Shown: positions 13,617-28,140 of the stretch, one piece after another
How the letters are laid out: each line of letters begins with the position of its first letter
Position numbering within the stretch: the stretch's first letter is position 1
Origin: Balanoglossus misakiensis
Taxonomy: Eukaryota; Hemichordata
Direction of reading: 5' to 3'
DNA: 64,000 nt
Assembly: GCA_040954595.2 (NCBI GenBank)
Contig: CM082597.2
Span: 4,836,001 to 4,900,000 of the forward strand
Notes under the pieces: model-generated
What the model saw: the letters and a program-made list of their open reading frames with translations, nothing else
Database searches by the model: none
Told to the model about the DNA's origin: nothing
Made by a program: the position numbers and the translations under genes

Positions 13617-15767
13617 GTATTAAGAATGGGTCCAGTAAGCAAATTCTTTGTCTGTTTTTTGTTTCACTGTACACTATCACACACACGGCTAAATGTTCAG
13701 ATTTAATTATTATCAAATAACTGAACAAGACTTCATCTTAAAACCTACAGTCTGCCCGTCATATGCACTCTTCGTTGCAACTTACATGTGCTTAAGGGAT
13801 TACCGCTGACAATTTAAAACGACTGTACACACGGATCCAACATGCTCCGAGTACATGTAAGAACCTGGAAGATGTCGATCGATGTTTATCAACATTTCTC
13901 TGGAGGAAGTGCCATTAACATCAATACATCGTGGTCAAAGGTTAATAATATCTGCAGTCGGTCGCATTTTTGAGTATGTCGATGGAAACATCCACATTCC
14001 TGACACAGCAAGTTTAATTTAATCATTTGTTGGAATTTATAATTTCAGTGGTACAATGTGTACCACCAAATGCTTATTATTATTTTCATGTCAAACTGTT
14101 GAGAGGGAGTTTAGTGCCTGTCGCTAGCCAAACAGGGAGTCCGTGCTTTGAAAAATCTCCCTCAGTTTCTATACACATGAATATATAATTTATAGGCCTA
14201 TATCCAGGTTATATAAAAGTTATAGTGCATTGAAAAGTAACATGCTAATCTTATCAGTTACTCACATATGTAAGTATGGAGTATAAGTTACATCAACCAC
14301 AGACGTGCTCCTATCTCTGTTTATCATACTCTGATTTATTACATATATCAAATTTCATAAAAATCATGATTACCTGGATACAATTATCTAAGATGCTTCC
14401 AGGCCTTAATTATTGCACTATCTTATAGCAGACCAGGGGATTTACCTGATATCAATAGAAGATTTAATTTATTGTTTAATTTCGTGCGGTCTGTAATTCA
14501 TATAAGACAGTAACATTTAATGAGAATAAATTTCCATTCCACGCATGCCTTGGGGATATGATAGGGAATATAAATATAGATTAACAAATTATGGCTCATA
14601 GCCGTATAGTTAACTGTGTTTTGACGTTTTGATGGCCGGGTAGTTTTATATCAGGAATGAGTGGTCATGCTCCTTTGTTATCTATCTGTATTCAGTGTTC
14701 ATTTTCAATTAGTTATTTGCAATGGCCGGGAAATGCTTCTTCCTGTGACATAAAATAGCCATTAATGCAATGGGCATAGCATAGCATTTTCCCTTCCTCT
14801 GCTAATATTCCAAAGACCCAACTGTATTATATAACTCTACAGCCGTTTGACATTTTAAGACGAATACCTAGACCAAATCACACAGCATTTTAATTCTCAA
14901 CTCTCATGTTACCAAAAGCAATATTTCAAATCAAAACCAGTATAGCTGGATTTTAAACATGAAGAGTTGAAAGTCCAGCTGGACATTATAAGATAATGTT
15001 GGGAATGTGCATGTCTGATTTGTACTCTCATTTGCTGTGGAGAATCTTCAAGCCGAGTGTATGATGGCTCGACCGATTACTTTCTTTCAAAGATATGTCC
15101 CTAAATGCACTCTTTCTCTTAATGGACTTGGAAATGAATACAGCCAGTGGGCACCAGAGAGTAGCAAAGGCACTTTGACATGTAAATGCAGCTAAATTAT
15201 GGAACCCGATTAATGGAGGAACACTTATTCCTGTCCGCGGCTCAATTGAATCGGGGTCAAGACAACTAACTGAGAGACCCACTTTCTTTCTGTCAGATCA
15301 TTAGTTATACGCATCCATGCAAGTGTGAGCATGATGCTGATCTGGAACAAGAAACACATCAACACCTGTGAATTGCTAGTCTTTCATCGCAGCCCTATAT
15401 TCAGAAATACATGCCGTGGGCTATAATTTGTACCTTTTGATCCGACGTTGATGAAGAATGCAAGAAGCATGTTATCTAGATGATAATGGAAGATGGAGAG
15501 AGGGAATGGATGGTGATTTGTAGCCTGGACATAATTGCTTTTCCGACTTATGTGCATAGCCATAAATACCTCGATTTTTCATAATTTTTTTAATAAGCAG
15601 AAATGAGAAGGTCTGTTGCTCACATAGAATACATCTAAAATATATATGTCTGTTCTAATTTCTTAATTTGCAAATGTTAAGTTAAGGGAGCCTTCAGTAT
15701 TTACAGGGGGGTTGGCCCCTTTTACAAACCAATCTTTAGGAGAGGGTGACTTTTTACAAATCTATCT

Positions 15768-15845
15768 TCGATCATCATCATCACACTAAAACCACCAAAA
15801 CCACCACCAACGACGCCGTCACCATCATAATCATCATCACAGAAC
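15768..15845 (+). repeat. ATC/ACC trinucleotide-rich low-complexity tract
   Basis: Interrupted CAT and ACC triplets (ATCATCATCATCAC, ACCACCAAAACCACC). Low-complexity DNA with no long open reading. Confidence 0.7.
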
Positions 15846-16582
15846 AAAAGAAACAGCTTCTGGCTTATCGCTTTTTATGATAATCCCCAAACTCCACTCA
15901 AGAGTGTAATCGACTGTTCAACAGATCGAGGAAACCGAATAAGTCCATTTGCGGATGGAAATCATTTACCGTCCACTACCTTGCATCATTATTCAACACA
16001 CATGCAGACTGTTAGCGGTTCTTTGCAAAAAAATTGCAATGTGTACACACACCTGTTGGCGCTGTTCCGTGAACAGATGTAGTTTATATTATTCAGTCTC
16101 CGATGTGTTTTATTTGGAAATTGTCAAAATAATTGATCAGTTTTGCAGACTGACCATCTGTACTACAATTGTCTTTCTTTGATGGAGGGAAGCAAATGCC
16201 AAGGCTTTTCATTTGACATGATGTTGCAGTTCCTAAAAGAAGTCGCGACACATACGTTACCAAATTACAACACGTCGACAATTAAGGACTGTGTGCGAAA
16301 ACATCATTAGTTTTCATTGCTATGGCGACGTTGGTTTTTGACATATGAAACCCCAATTACAACATGATGCGTGAAGCCACTGTGACCTTCAACATGTCAC
16401 ACCCACAACCGATTTCATTTTTCCTCGTCAATTCTATCAAAATGCAACTCCATGATTAAGGTTATTTGCTTTCTGGTTTTCAATGGTACGAACATTATCA
16501 GCAATACTCATTACAATAACCTATTAAAGCATATACAAAGTGCATCATGTTTGTACATGTATGTATGTAAATATTCATACAT

Positions 16583-16679
16583 TGTATGCAATTCGACAGC
16601 ACCTTGAATGTGGTACCCACTCTTATTGCAATTACCTCTTAGATTCCAGAAAAAGCAGTAAATATAGCAAACGAAATTG
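16583..16679 (+). repeat. Dispersed repeat family A, copy 2
   Basis: Partner of the copy at 2681-2784, in the same orientation, sharing CTCTTAGATTCCAGA and the surrounding order of blocks. It is shorter by a few small deletions. No terminal repeats or target duplications were seen. Confidence 0.5.
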
Positions 16680-19600
16680 CTGTAATGCATGTAAGTTCGG
16701 TTGCTAGGCGGATTAAAATGGCACAAAAGAGAATATCTGCACTGTGAAATTTGTTCAACAAAACCAAGTACAAAACTGCAAGCCATATTCGAAATGAAGG
16801 TACACAACCCTTCGGTCACACAATGAAAACTACCCTGTTACCATGACCGATGTCTGCACGTGAGCCTCGAGTTTCGCTTAGGCGTCAGAAAACGGGTCAT
16901 TATGAAGTGTGTTGAATGACGCTCCTTTTGAACTTGATGAGTGACTGGAAACAGCTCTAACGATTATACATATTTGCAGGAACATGCCAAACCTCCAGGG
17001 CCAAGTGTTGGCCTCGACAGATTCTATATAGCCCTCCAGTGTTTGTGTTTTGAAAGTGAAAAAGCAGTGTAGTAGATACGAGTGCCGACAGCTTCACAGG
17101 TGGGGTTTCCTTTGTATTGTATTGCCGCAATGTCCTTCACTGCTTTCTAAACGAGTGGCTGTTGAATTCGACACGAAGAGCAGAATTTCGCATTCGATTC
17201 TTGCGGGGATAATCTCCACAAATACCACACACACACAGAAGTCATTTTCGCCACACTGCCAATGACGAGGCGTTAGATTTTACGACTCAAATTGCATTTT
17301 TGTCACGAGTAACGGAAATTAAAGTCGTCGCTTGGGCAAAACACCGCAGTCATAAATCACTGCGATAACACATCTAACCAGTCAAGTAGCCCCGAACCCC
17401 CCAGCATTTTCTATTAGAATCCCCCCGGATCCTTGACTGCGAAGTGTTATCACGTGACGCGTAGTGAGGGGACAGTGTGATGCGAGACTCCCAATGACAT
17501 CGACGTCAGCTCAATCATCATCCGCGTGAAACGTGAAACCAAAGTGTGCAGTATCAGCGAATTTCTACCGATCGTGTTTCACCCACTCGCTCAGGCTGTC
17601 TGTGTTTCCAGCCCCTCACTGCGTGTATTTCAGTGTACAACCTTCACAGGGAAGAAGAGCACACGTGTTTCCATTTTCTCAATTGCGCTGTCTGTCCAAC
17701 TCAGAGATTTACAATGTACCGGTATGCTTGAAACGATACGCAGAAAAAATAGGAGACGTTTTATTCTGGTCTGACATAAACATCAGTGCCAAAATTTCTT
17801 GATGACAGGGAGGGACGAGCCACATCGTATATTCTTTTCAGGGTCTGTCTCGTCTGAATTTCCGCCAGCAGGAAAAATATAGTGGAGGATATGCGAAATC
17901 AATGTATGTGTAGGTGTCAGGAAAGAGAGTGTTTATCGCAGTGATGACGACACATGGTACGTCAGTATGGATCGTAAAATGCAAGGGATATATGTATTGG
18001 CAAACATCAACCCGCAGTCATCGTAAAATTCAATCTCTGCTTTTATCGCGTGCACCTTTATGAAACCTGTGCAGATTTCCCAGAGCCGTATAACATGCGA
18101 GTGTAAGCATCGGCTACACGATCGCGCTGTATTAAGTGGAGCGAAACATCATGTGAAGTACACGTAAGACGAACGCTCGTACAACGGACAGATACAAACA
18201 TTGACAGGAAAGATATTTTTGATCAGGGGCAACTCTTTCTTTGGGAGAAATGACACAGTGTGTAAAACCAGCTTCAACAAGCTGAGGGTGTTAGGATACT
18301 CATAAATGACATTCATCGGGGACCAGTAAAATGAAATTGCACTTATAAGCGAAACCGACCGTTTAAAATTCTTGGGGAAAAATTGGGGATGCAATTGAAG
18401 GGAGAGAAACACAAATTGAATACTTACATGTGCAGCACACGATGGCGATTGGCGATGTACAATATCGATGCAAAAATCGTTATTAAGATGCGATGGGAAG
18501 AGCAGCTTCTCGCTTGCCCGAAGTGTTGCCCAAGATTAACACGCGTGACTCCAGAATCGAGTAGCCCTATCTCAGTGTATTTTTAACTCCTCAATCTCCC
18601 TAAGTCTGCACTAAAAAGAGACCTAATACGCACTTGTGTAAGAATGATGAAGAAATGTCACTTGTGTGAACCCCCTTCCTATGATAATGGCAATCAGAGG
18701 CAGACCTTGCATGGAAGTATTTCATGCCATCAAAACAATTCCGAGAATCTGCGAAGGTTGCGAGAGAAAGTGATAAGTGACCGACACTTTGAAATATCTC
18801 ACCTCTGCCGTGTCAGGGACCCTTTTGGGAGCCGATGGATTACATGCAGGTCGAGTGTGTCAACACCCCTTGCAAGAGTTAAACCAGAAGAAATGCAATA
18901 GTTCACTACACACTGTAGCGTTTTTTCCTCGTTAAGAGTACTAACGCAACCGAAGCTGTTCCGTTGTTGATTTCGCACGGAAATGAATACGGTATGATAA
19001 TGGAGATTTATGTCTCACCATTAAAAATTGCTGAGGGGCGGCTCTTCAAAACACAAAAGCGAAAAGGAGCTAAAATTCCTAGAAATGGCGAATCTGGCAA
19101 ACAGAGTATTTAACAAGACAGTTTGAACTGACAATCATTACAATATATTATCAGACTGATGAAAGAGAAAAAATCCACATTAGGAACATGGCGTCTTTCA
19201 AAGAGGTGCGTTTTTAATTCGTGTTTCAAATTGTGTTCGAGTATGGAAATTGCCACAATCTACAAAATATATAATTTTCAGTAGCATAGCTCCCCTACTT
19301 TGAATGGTTTTTCGAGTTTTAATTCCGTCATGAATAAATTTATACATTGTGTATTTTCATCTGTTGTCTGAATGCGCCTTTCCCTATCTGTCTGTCTCTC
19401 GGTAACACACTTTGATAAAATCGCGCTACTGTACAGTGGGTCGTTGTATCGCATATCTGCTATAAATTAGATATGGGTGCTCAGTCCATTGCATTAGTTC
19501 TTGGTGACATTTTGTTTGACGCCAAGTTTAAAGTCAATATCAATAATGGCGGAATCATTTACTAGAATCCACTGCCCTGAGGGATTATGCCCTTTACTTC

Positions 19601-22600
19601 ATCATGTGTTGACAACTTTACTTACAGTGCATGTCTTCATGATGCATTCCGATTTCAAAATGAAATCAAATGGCGTTATATTTCACTGAAATAATTAAAC
19701 TGGTGACAGTGTGCTGTAGTCGCAATGCAAATGTGATTAAAACGTCGATAAAAAAAGGCATTTAATAAAACGCAACGCGGCTGCAAAAATAAGGATTAGG
19801 CTGTTTTTGTCATTTAATTTGAAAGGTCCATTTCCGTGACAGTATAAAATGACAGGGATCACCACTTAACGGCGTACTTATTGAATTAGACCAAACATCA
19901 TGGCAGACCATGGCCGCTTCATAATGGTAAATGTGGGCGTGGATCAAACTGACTGACATGTATATTGTATATTCGGTCATTGTGGCGAAGCTGCAAACTG
20001 ATTTTGACCGAAAACGCTGTGAAAAAACAATAATGCCATACGCACATCTGAAAGTAAAAGAATGACCGTGTAATCCTTCAGGTCAGAGAATTATTAGATG
20101 TATCCTAAAGCAAGTGGCTTTAGTATTCCCAATCACGGAAATCAGTTCCCATTCCGTGAGAAGCCCTTCCACTAAACCGACTTGATTGCTAATTGCTCGT
20201 TAAAGCAGTCATTGTAACTGCCTTCAGTCAAAATAGCAAACTTTCAGCAATTTCTTTCTCATAGTTTAACTGTGACGTTACCTCAAGCAACAAGATTTTC
20301 GGCAAATTGTTCTTATCACGTTTCTCTTTATCCTTTTCAGCTTGTTGTCTCTTTTACATGGTGCTGGTAATGGATCTCCACATAGTAATATATGTAAATG
20401 AACCCAGGTTTACTAGATATATATGTGAGACGTCTCTTACAAAGTGCTGGTGGCAACCCATCTCTGTTCAGCCAAATGAGAAAGGCAGTAATAGGTCTTC
20501 TACTGATCAGTAGAATCTTCTGCAGCAGTCGCTGCATGTGTCAAGGTAACATTGGAAATCTATTTTACAACTACTCATTATTAGAAATAAAATGAATAAC
20601 AGTTATCGAATGAACTCAAAGACTTAAGTTTGTTTTCACGAGAAATAGGACCATGATAAATGATGTTAATCATATTATACATTCCATTTGAGATGTAGAT
20701 GACTGCACATTGATTTATTGCTGTAATTAGGATATTTATTTATCAATTTGAAATCTATAAATCTTTACTAATGTTTGTAAAAACCGACAGCATAAAATGT
20801 TAATTGTTCCTGTATTTATTTTATATAATTTGAAAATGGGGATGACAGTCCAGTTCCTGCATTTTACTTTACCATTTATCTTCTTAATTAAGTCTATTCT
20901 TTTGATTGTATCATAAATTATCAAGAGGACTTGAAAGTTTATGAGAAGCAGATTTCTGTCAAATCCAACAAGACGCCCGGGAAATGACAATAGATTGACA
21001 GAATGTTGGAAAGAAAACAGACAGGTCTGCCTCGGGCCTGCACAGCTCAATGTGTCTTATTGTATCGTATGGCGACCTATTTTAATCTAGCTAAGCGATT
21101 ACAAAAGAATATGGGAAGAAAATACAAGTTTGACATGGAGTTTTTCTGCATTTACACATACTTGGCAGCGTTACTGCTAGTCATTGTTGTTTATCCATCT
21201 TCTGACAAATCCCTGCTGGCCATGGAAGCAGTCAGCTCACAATCTCAGCTTCGAATAATACACTGGGTGTGTTCGCCCCAAGTTGTGCGTACGCAACTGT
21301 AAGAAGCTTTACAAAAAAATCACTTCTTACCCGTCGGACACTGTATTTTTGAATTAATGGCAGTATCGTGAGGGCGAAGCCAACGTTTTTCTCAATTTAA
21401 AGTTGCTCTTGGGAAGAGGTACTGTAATTTTCGTAAATGTGAATGACGGTCTGCGTCAGTCGACATACAGTTTAAAATATATAAACTATTGTACTTTAAG
21501 AGTTTGTGGGTCGTCTGACTGACAGACTCGGGCAAGCAAAAGTTTATATCCATTAGTACCATGGGTGAACTTTTTTCAAACTTAGCAAGCAGGGAGAGTA
21601 ACAAGGAAATATAGTAGACAAACAAATAAAAGGCCAAACGTTACAGATTATGGCCCTTTAACACGTGCTGATCTATTTTGGACTATGCTTGTTTACTTTT
21701 TGCTGACTCACATGTGGGAAATGCAATATTTCTCTCATGTTTGTGGTATATAGCTTGTAGTGGTGGACAGATATCCATATATACATAAGAAATATTGGAC
21801 TTTTGTTTTTCTAACATTTTGCCAAGCATGACTGGACGAGCAGGTGTTCTATTTCAAATAGGGATTGCCCTGCATGCCTGATCTGAAATCTGTTGTGGAA
21901 ATTGTTCAATTATAGATTGCACATTGTGCGCTCACGACCATATGGGCTTCATTGTAACAAAATGAAAACCGTTAAAAGCAGATGTACAACTAATAAAAAA
22001 GAAACATGTTAGGTGACAACTGTGCGTGCCTACGAGACAAACATTTTGAATGGCACGAGAACTTACAATATGTCAACAGAAAAAAGATGTGAGGAAAGAA
22101 CAAATTCCCTTTAATTTGTTGAACGATCGGTTATTAAATCAAGCATCATGTTGAATGATAGCTGTAACAAAGATAGTTTCTGATATACGTCTAAAATCTG
22201 TATCTATGGAATAATTAATTCTGAACTTAAAATGCGACTGTAAAATTTGGAAATAAGCAAATTAGCATGTGGAATGCCCGTCCTTGTTGTCATGTGACTA
22301 ATTTACTAAGTAACTTGGTCGATTTTATGCTGTAAGACTCAAGATATGTACATGTAATTTCGGTGAACCTGAGGTTAACACCCCCTAACACACACACAAG
22401 CAAGTCCTGTGCAGAATCAGCAGCTATCGTTATCCTTTCAGAATGAAAGGTAGGTACATAAGAAAAAAAAACAAGCTGGACAGACTGAAATGTATGAAGT
22501 ATAATCATCATGCATCATGGCATTCACCAAACCTGGTGTACATATGACTTGTGCAATTGCCCCCACTGTGCAAATTACCGATTACCCAGACGCTCTTTCA

Positions 22601-25600
22601 CTGAAAGAAACCCTGGCACGAAATTACAATTTCGTAAGAGCTAGTTTACTGCGTTAACAGGGAGGACATAATAGCGCGCCGTGTTACCATCAACGTTTCT
22701 CTCTGAGCCTAACATGCCCCCAGTGTAAAAAGGACATCTGAAAGAAAAGACGAAAAACAGAATATAACGAGTTGTATTAACGCAGAAATGTGACATCGTG
22801 TTCAGTTTCAAACCACCCAAGCGTTTTTCAAAATGTCACCAATTTGTCCTATTCGTTCGCCGCCTTACATCAGTAATACGTTGTTTTTTTAAAGGAGACA
22901 TGTCTTGTAATTGCCAGACTTCCTTTGAAATTTCTGTGATACTAGTATGCTGAATGTCTCACAAAACCTAACATGTTCTCATCCAGCCCATACAATGGAC
23001 ACGAGAAGGCGCAATTTGAACGCTGAATCCCTCGCGGGGTACTTGTATTAACCAGGTTCGCTGGACGTGATGTGAAGCACGTATGGATTGAGGCGATTGT
23101 GAACCTTCCGGTTGTGAGCGGATCAAGGGATGTTTTTGCTGCAAGTCTGACATGTTCAAGGAGTCCTTGCCTACGTTGATCAAAGCAACGAAGTTTGAAT
23201 GCGAGAGTGTGATGCGTTATGCAGTACACTCATAAAGGAATATTCGGAAACTTTGAGTAGAAGAGATTATGACATCATTTGTAAAGTACTCAATAAAATG
23301 AAAAAGCTTGGTTTGGTTAACATCCCGATCAACCATTCAACACGGAAACCACTACAGATACCATCGCTCATTCATTGCAGGTTTTGCATATTTAGAAACT
23401 TTTAAGACGTCTCAAAACAGGAGCTTAACATTCATCTTTCTATTTTTACAGCAAATTACTGACTTGGGAAGTGTTTTGCATGTCCTTTATGTGGCTTACT
23501 AGGCAAATCATGAATATGCGAAACTCCATGTAAATGAGTAGGTGTTAGCGTACTTTGGTTTGGGAGTGATCTTATATTGAGATAGTTTATCCAAAGGTTA
23601 CGAACAACTTTGCATGTATCTATATCTAATTCCTGGTACACATAACAAATTGTGTCCTTAAAAGTCCATGTGAACTATGTATAGTACAGAAAGAACCCAC
23701 ACATTACATCTCCTGATATGTTACAAGTATACTGAAAAATCACGTCTAGACTAAAAAAATAATCACAATATTTTCACTGGAAGCCTTTTTGTCTGTTTGA
23801 AGTATTGAATGTGGCAAATAAATGGAGATTCATGAAAAACATACATGGGGAAACCAATCAAGTCATATCGTTTAAAAGCCACGCTGTATTTGGAATTTGG
23901 AATACACGACTGTTTGACCTGCAAGCTACGAGAAGGAAGCAAACCAAACTCTGGTGATAAAACACGGGTGTTGCGAGCTTTAAGGAAAAAACCTGTTGAT
24001 TATAGAAGGAAAATCATTGTAAATTTCTCCAAGGAGCATCCATTATTTTGGAACTGACTGATTAGAGACACTCTTCTTACTTATGGCCCTACTTTGTTGT
24101 TATCAGTGTATTTCACACGCAGACGTTATACACTAACTTCCGTGGGTTCTTTTTCTTTGGTGAAAAGCGTGAAGGTTTCGCATGCCCACACAAGACCGCT
24201 TTTCCCAGCCGATGATTTCCCGGCGGACCGGTCCAATCGATACTGATTCGAATGCGGGGACGTCGAATTACAAGGCCTGACATCCGGAGTACAGACCTCG
24301 GAGGGATCGCGAACCCACTCAAAAGATGGTGATATTTGTACGGGAGGCTCGTTAGATCGGAGTTAGTTTACACAGATGCGGATTTTCCACTAATTTGGTA
24401 ATAATATTACCTTTCCGAGCCATCTCCTGTTCAGCTGCTCTGGTTCTAATCTAACTGATTGCGCCCAACGATGCCTCAGTTATCTGCGTTCAAACAAAGT
24501 TGTGTTTACCACGTCGCAAGTGATTCGCTATGAAATTTCACCATCATTTTGATAGATATTTGCTCTGTTCAAGTTTATGTTTGTTAACCATTATCTCATA
24601 TTTGTATAATCTGAACAATCGAGATATCTTGACATGTTTAAAAGTAAGATTCCAATCAATGTAATGGACCGATGCATTTTAGCTGACAGCGTGACTTGTG
24701 AGGAAGAAAGGTTGCCATCATACTTGACTGACTCAGTGGGCTGTCATGGAGATATATGTACAGATACTATAAATGAAAGAAATATGTATATAATCCAAAC
24801 GGATCTCTAAAATCTACTTGAGAAGGGTTCAACTGTGACACGTATGGTCAACATAGACAGAAAGAGTCCATTTACACTTCTGTGCGAGTTAGATTTTTAT
24901 CATACCGTCTCCGCTGAATTGAAAATCTACAAGAAGTGTGTACCACACCATGTCTGTCGAATGTTATCGCGATCAAACCAACCACAAACTCCCAAGATGG
25001 CTGTCTGTTCTTGGAAAACGCTATAGACTCGGGAATATTAAGATGCAGACTATGCCCACGCTTGCTTCCATAGCATTGTGATAAAGTAGTTACTCTGAAT
25101 TGGGCTATATATTACAAATGGCAGCTTAAACGTTATCTGATGAAATGTCATATTTTTGCAACAGTTTCATCTTTTTTCCAGTTGGTATGTCTATCTAAAT
25201 AAAACTTTACTATTTGTTTCCTTGTAACTTACAAATGAGCCAGAAAAAAATGCTTTGAAATCGAAATTCCGTGTCTATCCGGAGGTGAAAACGTCCTTCA
25301 TAGCAGGAATCCAGGTCGCTCACAGCAGTATACAGTGTAAGCTACCGGGCTTTACTATTTTCGTGCTGAACACATTGTTGATTCCGTCAGGAGGAAGTAC
25401 TTAGTCAAAAATAAAGATGCCTATAAAATGTGACTTAGCAAGCTGATTCGGGTTTCTGCCGTTTATAGAAATCATTCTATACTTGTGTGTTTTTCGCATG
25501 TATGTGAGTCACACTCTATTTAACATCAAAAAGTACGGTACTCCTACGCAAAGTACAACGGGAATTTATACGTTTTCACACATTGCAAAAAAGTGCCAGG

Positions 25601-26734
25601 CAACCCCCTAAGTAATCATGAGCGCTTGTCTCGCTTACTTGGAAAGTTTCAAACCTTCTCAGCTATTAACTTACAATTTACCGGAAACTTGACAGAATTC
25701 CGAGAAGAATTGTGGTGAACGAAGATATTGCCTGTTTTGACAGTCATCAAGCATTCAAATTCTGTGCACACTATCTGACCCGACAAAGCATTTTCACACA
25801 ACTCAAGATTTTAATGACCTGCTTTGTATTAGCAGACACAGCTGACCAACTGTGTATAATCAGGCGCATAAGCCGTAAAATGGACAATTGCAAGAAATTT
25901 GCCCGTGTTTGTGCACAATAGCATAATCCGACAAAACGTTTCTCACAGATTGGATTAAGTGTCGCAGTTTTCAGGAAATGGCAGCTTTTTTCACAAGTAT
26001 CCATCAGGTAATTTGTGCTTTCAAAAGAGTCATATGGGAGTGCCATATGACACAATAATTGAATCACCAAATCAAGCCCTTCTCCCCTCCCTGTTTATCA
26101 CTATCTTGTGAGCAGACTGAGTGATATTTTGGCAACATGTTTTAAATGTTGATCCAAAGCACGAACATTTCTGGAAAAAAGTAATACTGATTCCCTTAGT
26201 GAGAAAATAACGTTCGCCATCGCATTCAAGATGGCGCTCGTTTGGTGGACATTTTCCAACATGGCCGCTAAGCAAGTCTAAATTTATTCACTGTAAACAC
26301 ACACTCAAAAGCGTGTTGTTTGCCTTTGTCACGGTATAGAAGGCAGATGTTGTTGCCGTTTGATGTATGACGAATGTTATCTCTTGTGTATATCCTTAAA
26401 TGCAACCAAAAACATTGAGGCGATATATCATAAAACGTCCAGGAAATGAGCTCCAATGACCACTGCCCACAGACAGAATTGAATTTCCACTTTCCATATT
26501 ATCACTATGGAAACATTTCCTGCTATTGTATCATTAAAGCAAATACAGCAAAACAAAGGAAAATACATCCGCTCTATTCTCTGTAATCCCTAATACATTT
26601 TATCAACTTTATCAACCCTAGAAAACTGCAACAATCCCTTCACTAACGAAGAGTAGCATTCGGAGCAGTTTCTTATGAAAAAAGCCAACGGTCGATACAG
26701 TTCTTCTGTGCAGCTCAATCCGTTATCATTAAAA
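16680..26734. other. Gene-free DNA, about 10 kb
   Basis: No supported gene. The 17.4-18.6 kb part is richer in CpG and has a palindromic TCACGTGA at 17450-17457, so it might be regulatory, but no gene is attached to it. Other open frames, including three overlapping ones at 17526-17802, resemble no family I recognise. Confidence 0.45.
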
Positions 26735-27070
26735 GATGTATACTAAGTTTACCATGACCATTTTCATCACGTATGTGATACTTATCATACCCCTCGCTTG
26801 TCACATTTCGTCTGGATCAATTCCCACTTCAAACTCGTCACTGTCGCAGTTATTAGAAAGAAATCGTTTATTTCATAAAGGGTATAAAATCAGCTTAGAC
26901 AACAATAGGCATACTAAACTCGCCAGACACCCTAGATATTGCATCACGCCGGAAATTTAGAATTGTCTATTTCCATTGCAGAATATAATTTGGCTTTGAT
27001 CGCCAAGGGCGTATTAAATCCATACAAGTCTGTGAAAGAAACAGGATGTTCAGATATTGAAATCCGTGGG
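26735..27070 (+). repeat. Repeat family B, copy 1 (about 335 bp)
   Basis: Aligns along most of its length with 27801-28140, about 1066 bp downstream in the same orientation. Matching anchors are ACCATGACCA, TTCCAACTTCAAA-type, CCGGAAAT and AAACAGGATGTT. Similarity is at the nucleotide level; the overlapping open frames are not conserved between copies, so this is a duplicated non-coding element and not a gene pair. Confidence 0.6.
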
Positions 27071-27430
27071 GCTAGAAGAAAGCAATTTGCGTGGTCTTAC
27101 CCCCATTTAGAAAGAAATAAAATACATGGAAACCTGCTGATGCATTAATCGCCCCTTGCTTTGGAAAACGCTTGATAATGTATGCCACATTTAGCGCTAT
27201 GTTTTAATATGTCAGTCGGGTAATTTAGAGGCAATACTTGCTTTGGGGCATCGCTTTCAAATCTGTGGAAGGATATAAAAGGTTTTTAGTCTCAACAGGA
27301 GTCTGCTGCTTCATTAGTGTGACCGACATTGCTAAAATAGTGTCAACATGACATTGAAAAAAGCTCCATTAAGGCAGAATATTGCCAGGTGTACGACAAT
27401 ATTACCCAATGAGATATAATGACCAGCTAG

Positions 27431-27521
27431 GTCTGCAATATAATACTGAAAGTAATACACTCATATCATGGTCTGCAAACTAATACTGTATAGATGTGAA
27501 AGCTATAGTTCACTCATATCA
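27431..27521 (+). repeat. Two-copy imperfect tandem duplication
   Basis: GTCTGCAA.TAATACTG followed by CACTCATATCAT occurs at 27431-27469 and again at 27471-27521, the second with extra bases between the two blocks. Confidence 0.65.
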
Positions 27522-27800
27522 TTACCAGAACAAACGTTACAATGTCTTAATCGCACCAAAGTTTAAATTTTGGCCGGGTGAATAAAACCTGGTTCTGGTA
27601 GATGTACTTGCTAGCAAGATCAACAGACTAACATAAAATTTCAGTATAGGCTATAGATTGTACCTTAAATTTTCAGTGTACAACTGCAAAATACTAGATT
27701 GAAGATACGAAAATGTTAAGGATTGAGCCTCCGTGATGTTGGCTTTGACGCAAGTGTTCTGATTCAGTTCATCGAATTACATGCGCAGGTTCAACGTGAT

Positions 27801-28140
27801 AGATGTATATTCCGATAACCATGACCAGTTTCATCTCTCATATGACATTTGTCATAGACTTCCCTTCCTCATATATTGCCTGAATCTAAATTCCAACTTC
27901 AAAATCGTGAGATATTCTGTAGTGATACTGATATCAGAAGCGAATGGTTTGCAAGTCACACAAAATGACAGGTAACATACTCCAGGCAATTCGTATCCCA
28001 TGGGTTAGAAGTTTCCACGCACCGGAAATGTAAAATTTTCTAACTTTGCTACGGAATATAGTTGCCTTTGATTGCCATAGGCAAATGCAGCTATATACAA
28101 TTCTATGGGTAAACAGGATGTTTACGTGTCGCAATTCTTG
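27801..28140 (+). repeat. Repeat family B, copy 2
   Basis: Diverged duplicate of 26735-27070 with the same order of anchors (ACCATGACCA, TTCCAACTTCAAA, CCGGAAAT, AAACAGGATGTT) and several indels. The flanks fade rather than end sharply, which suggests an old segmental duplication or an old element. Confidence 0.6.

Larger units (their letters stand above)
5268..16582. other. Gene-free DNA, about 11 kb
   Basis: No supported gene. It contains a TATATAAA box near 5452 without a recognisable gene, an AAACACAC/GTGTGTTT hairpin near 6006, a run of 13 G (9446-9458), a degenerate GATG/ATTG-rich patch (9580-9740), C-rich runs (13231-13250), a 30-bp two-copy repeat (13551-13616) and an ATC/ACC-rich patch (15768-15845). 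Open frames of up to about 125 codons look like chance. Confidence 0.45.

Noticed and set aside
15085-15301. Plus-strand AAKLWNPI segment as a reverse transcriptase tail
   Set aside because: An in-frame TGA lies just upstream, the context does not match known tails, and there is no other support.
17526-17802. Three overlapping plus-strand frames as a coding exon
   Set aside because: No conserved motif in any of them; openness in three frames indicates local absence of stops and not selection.
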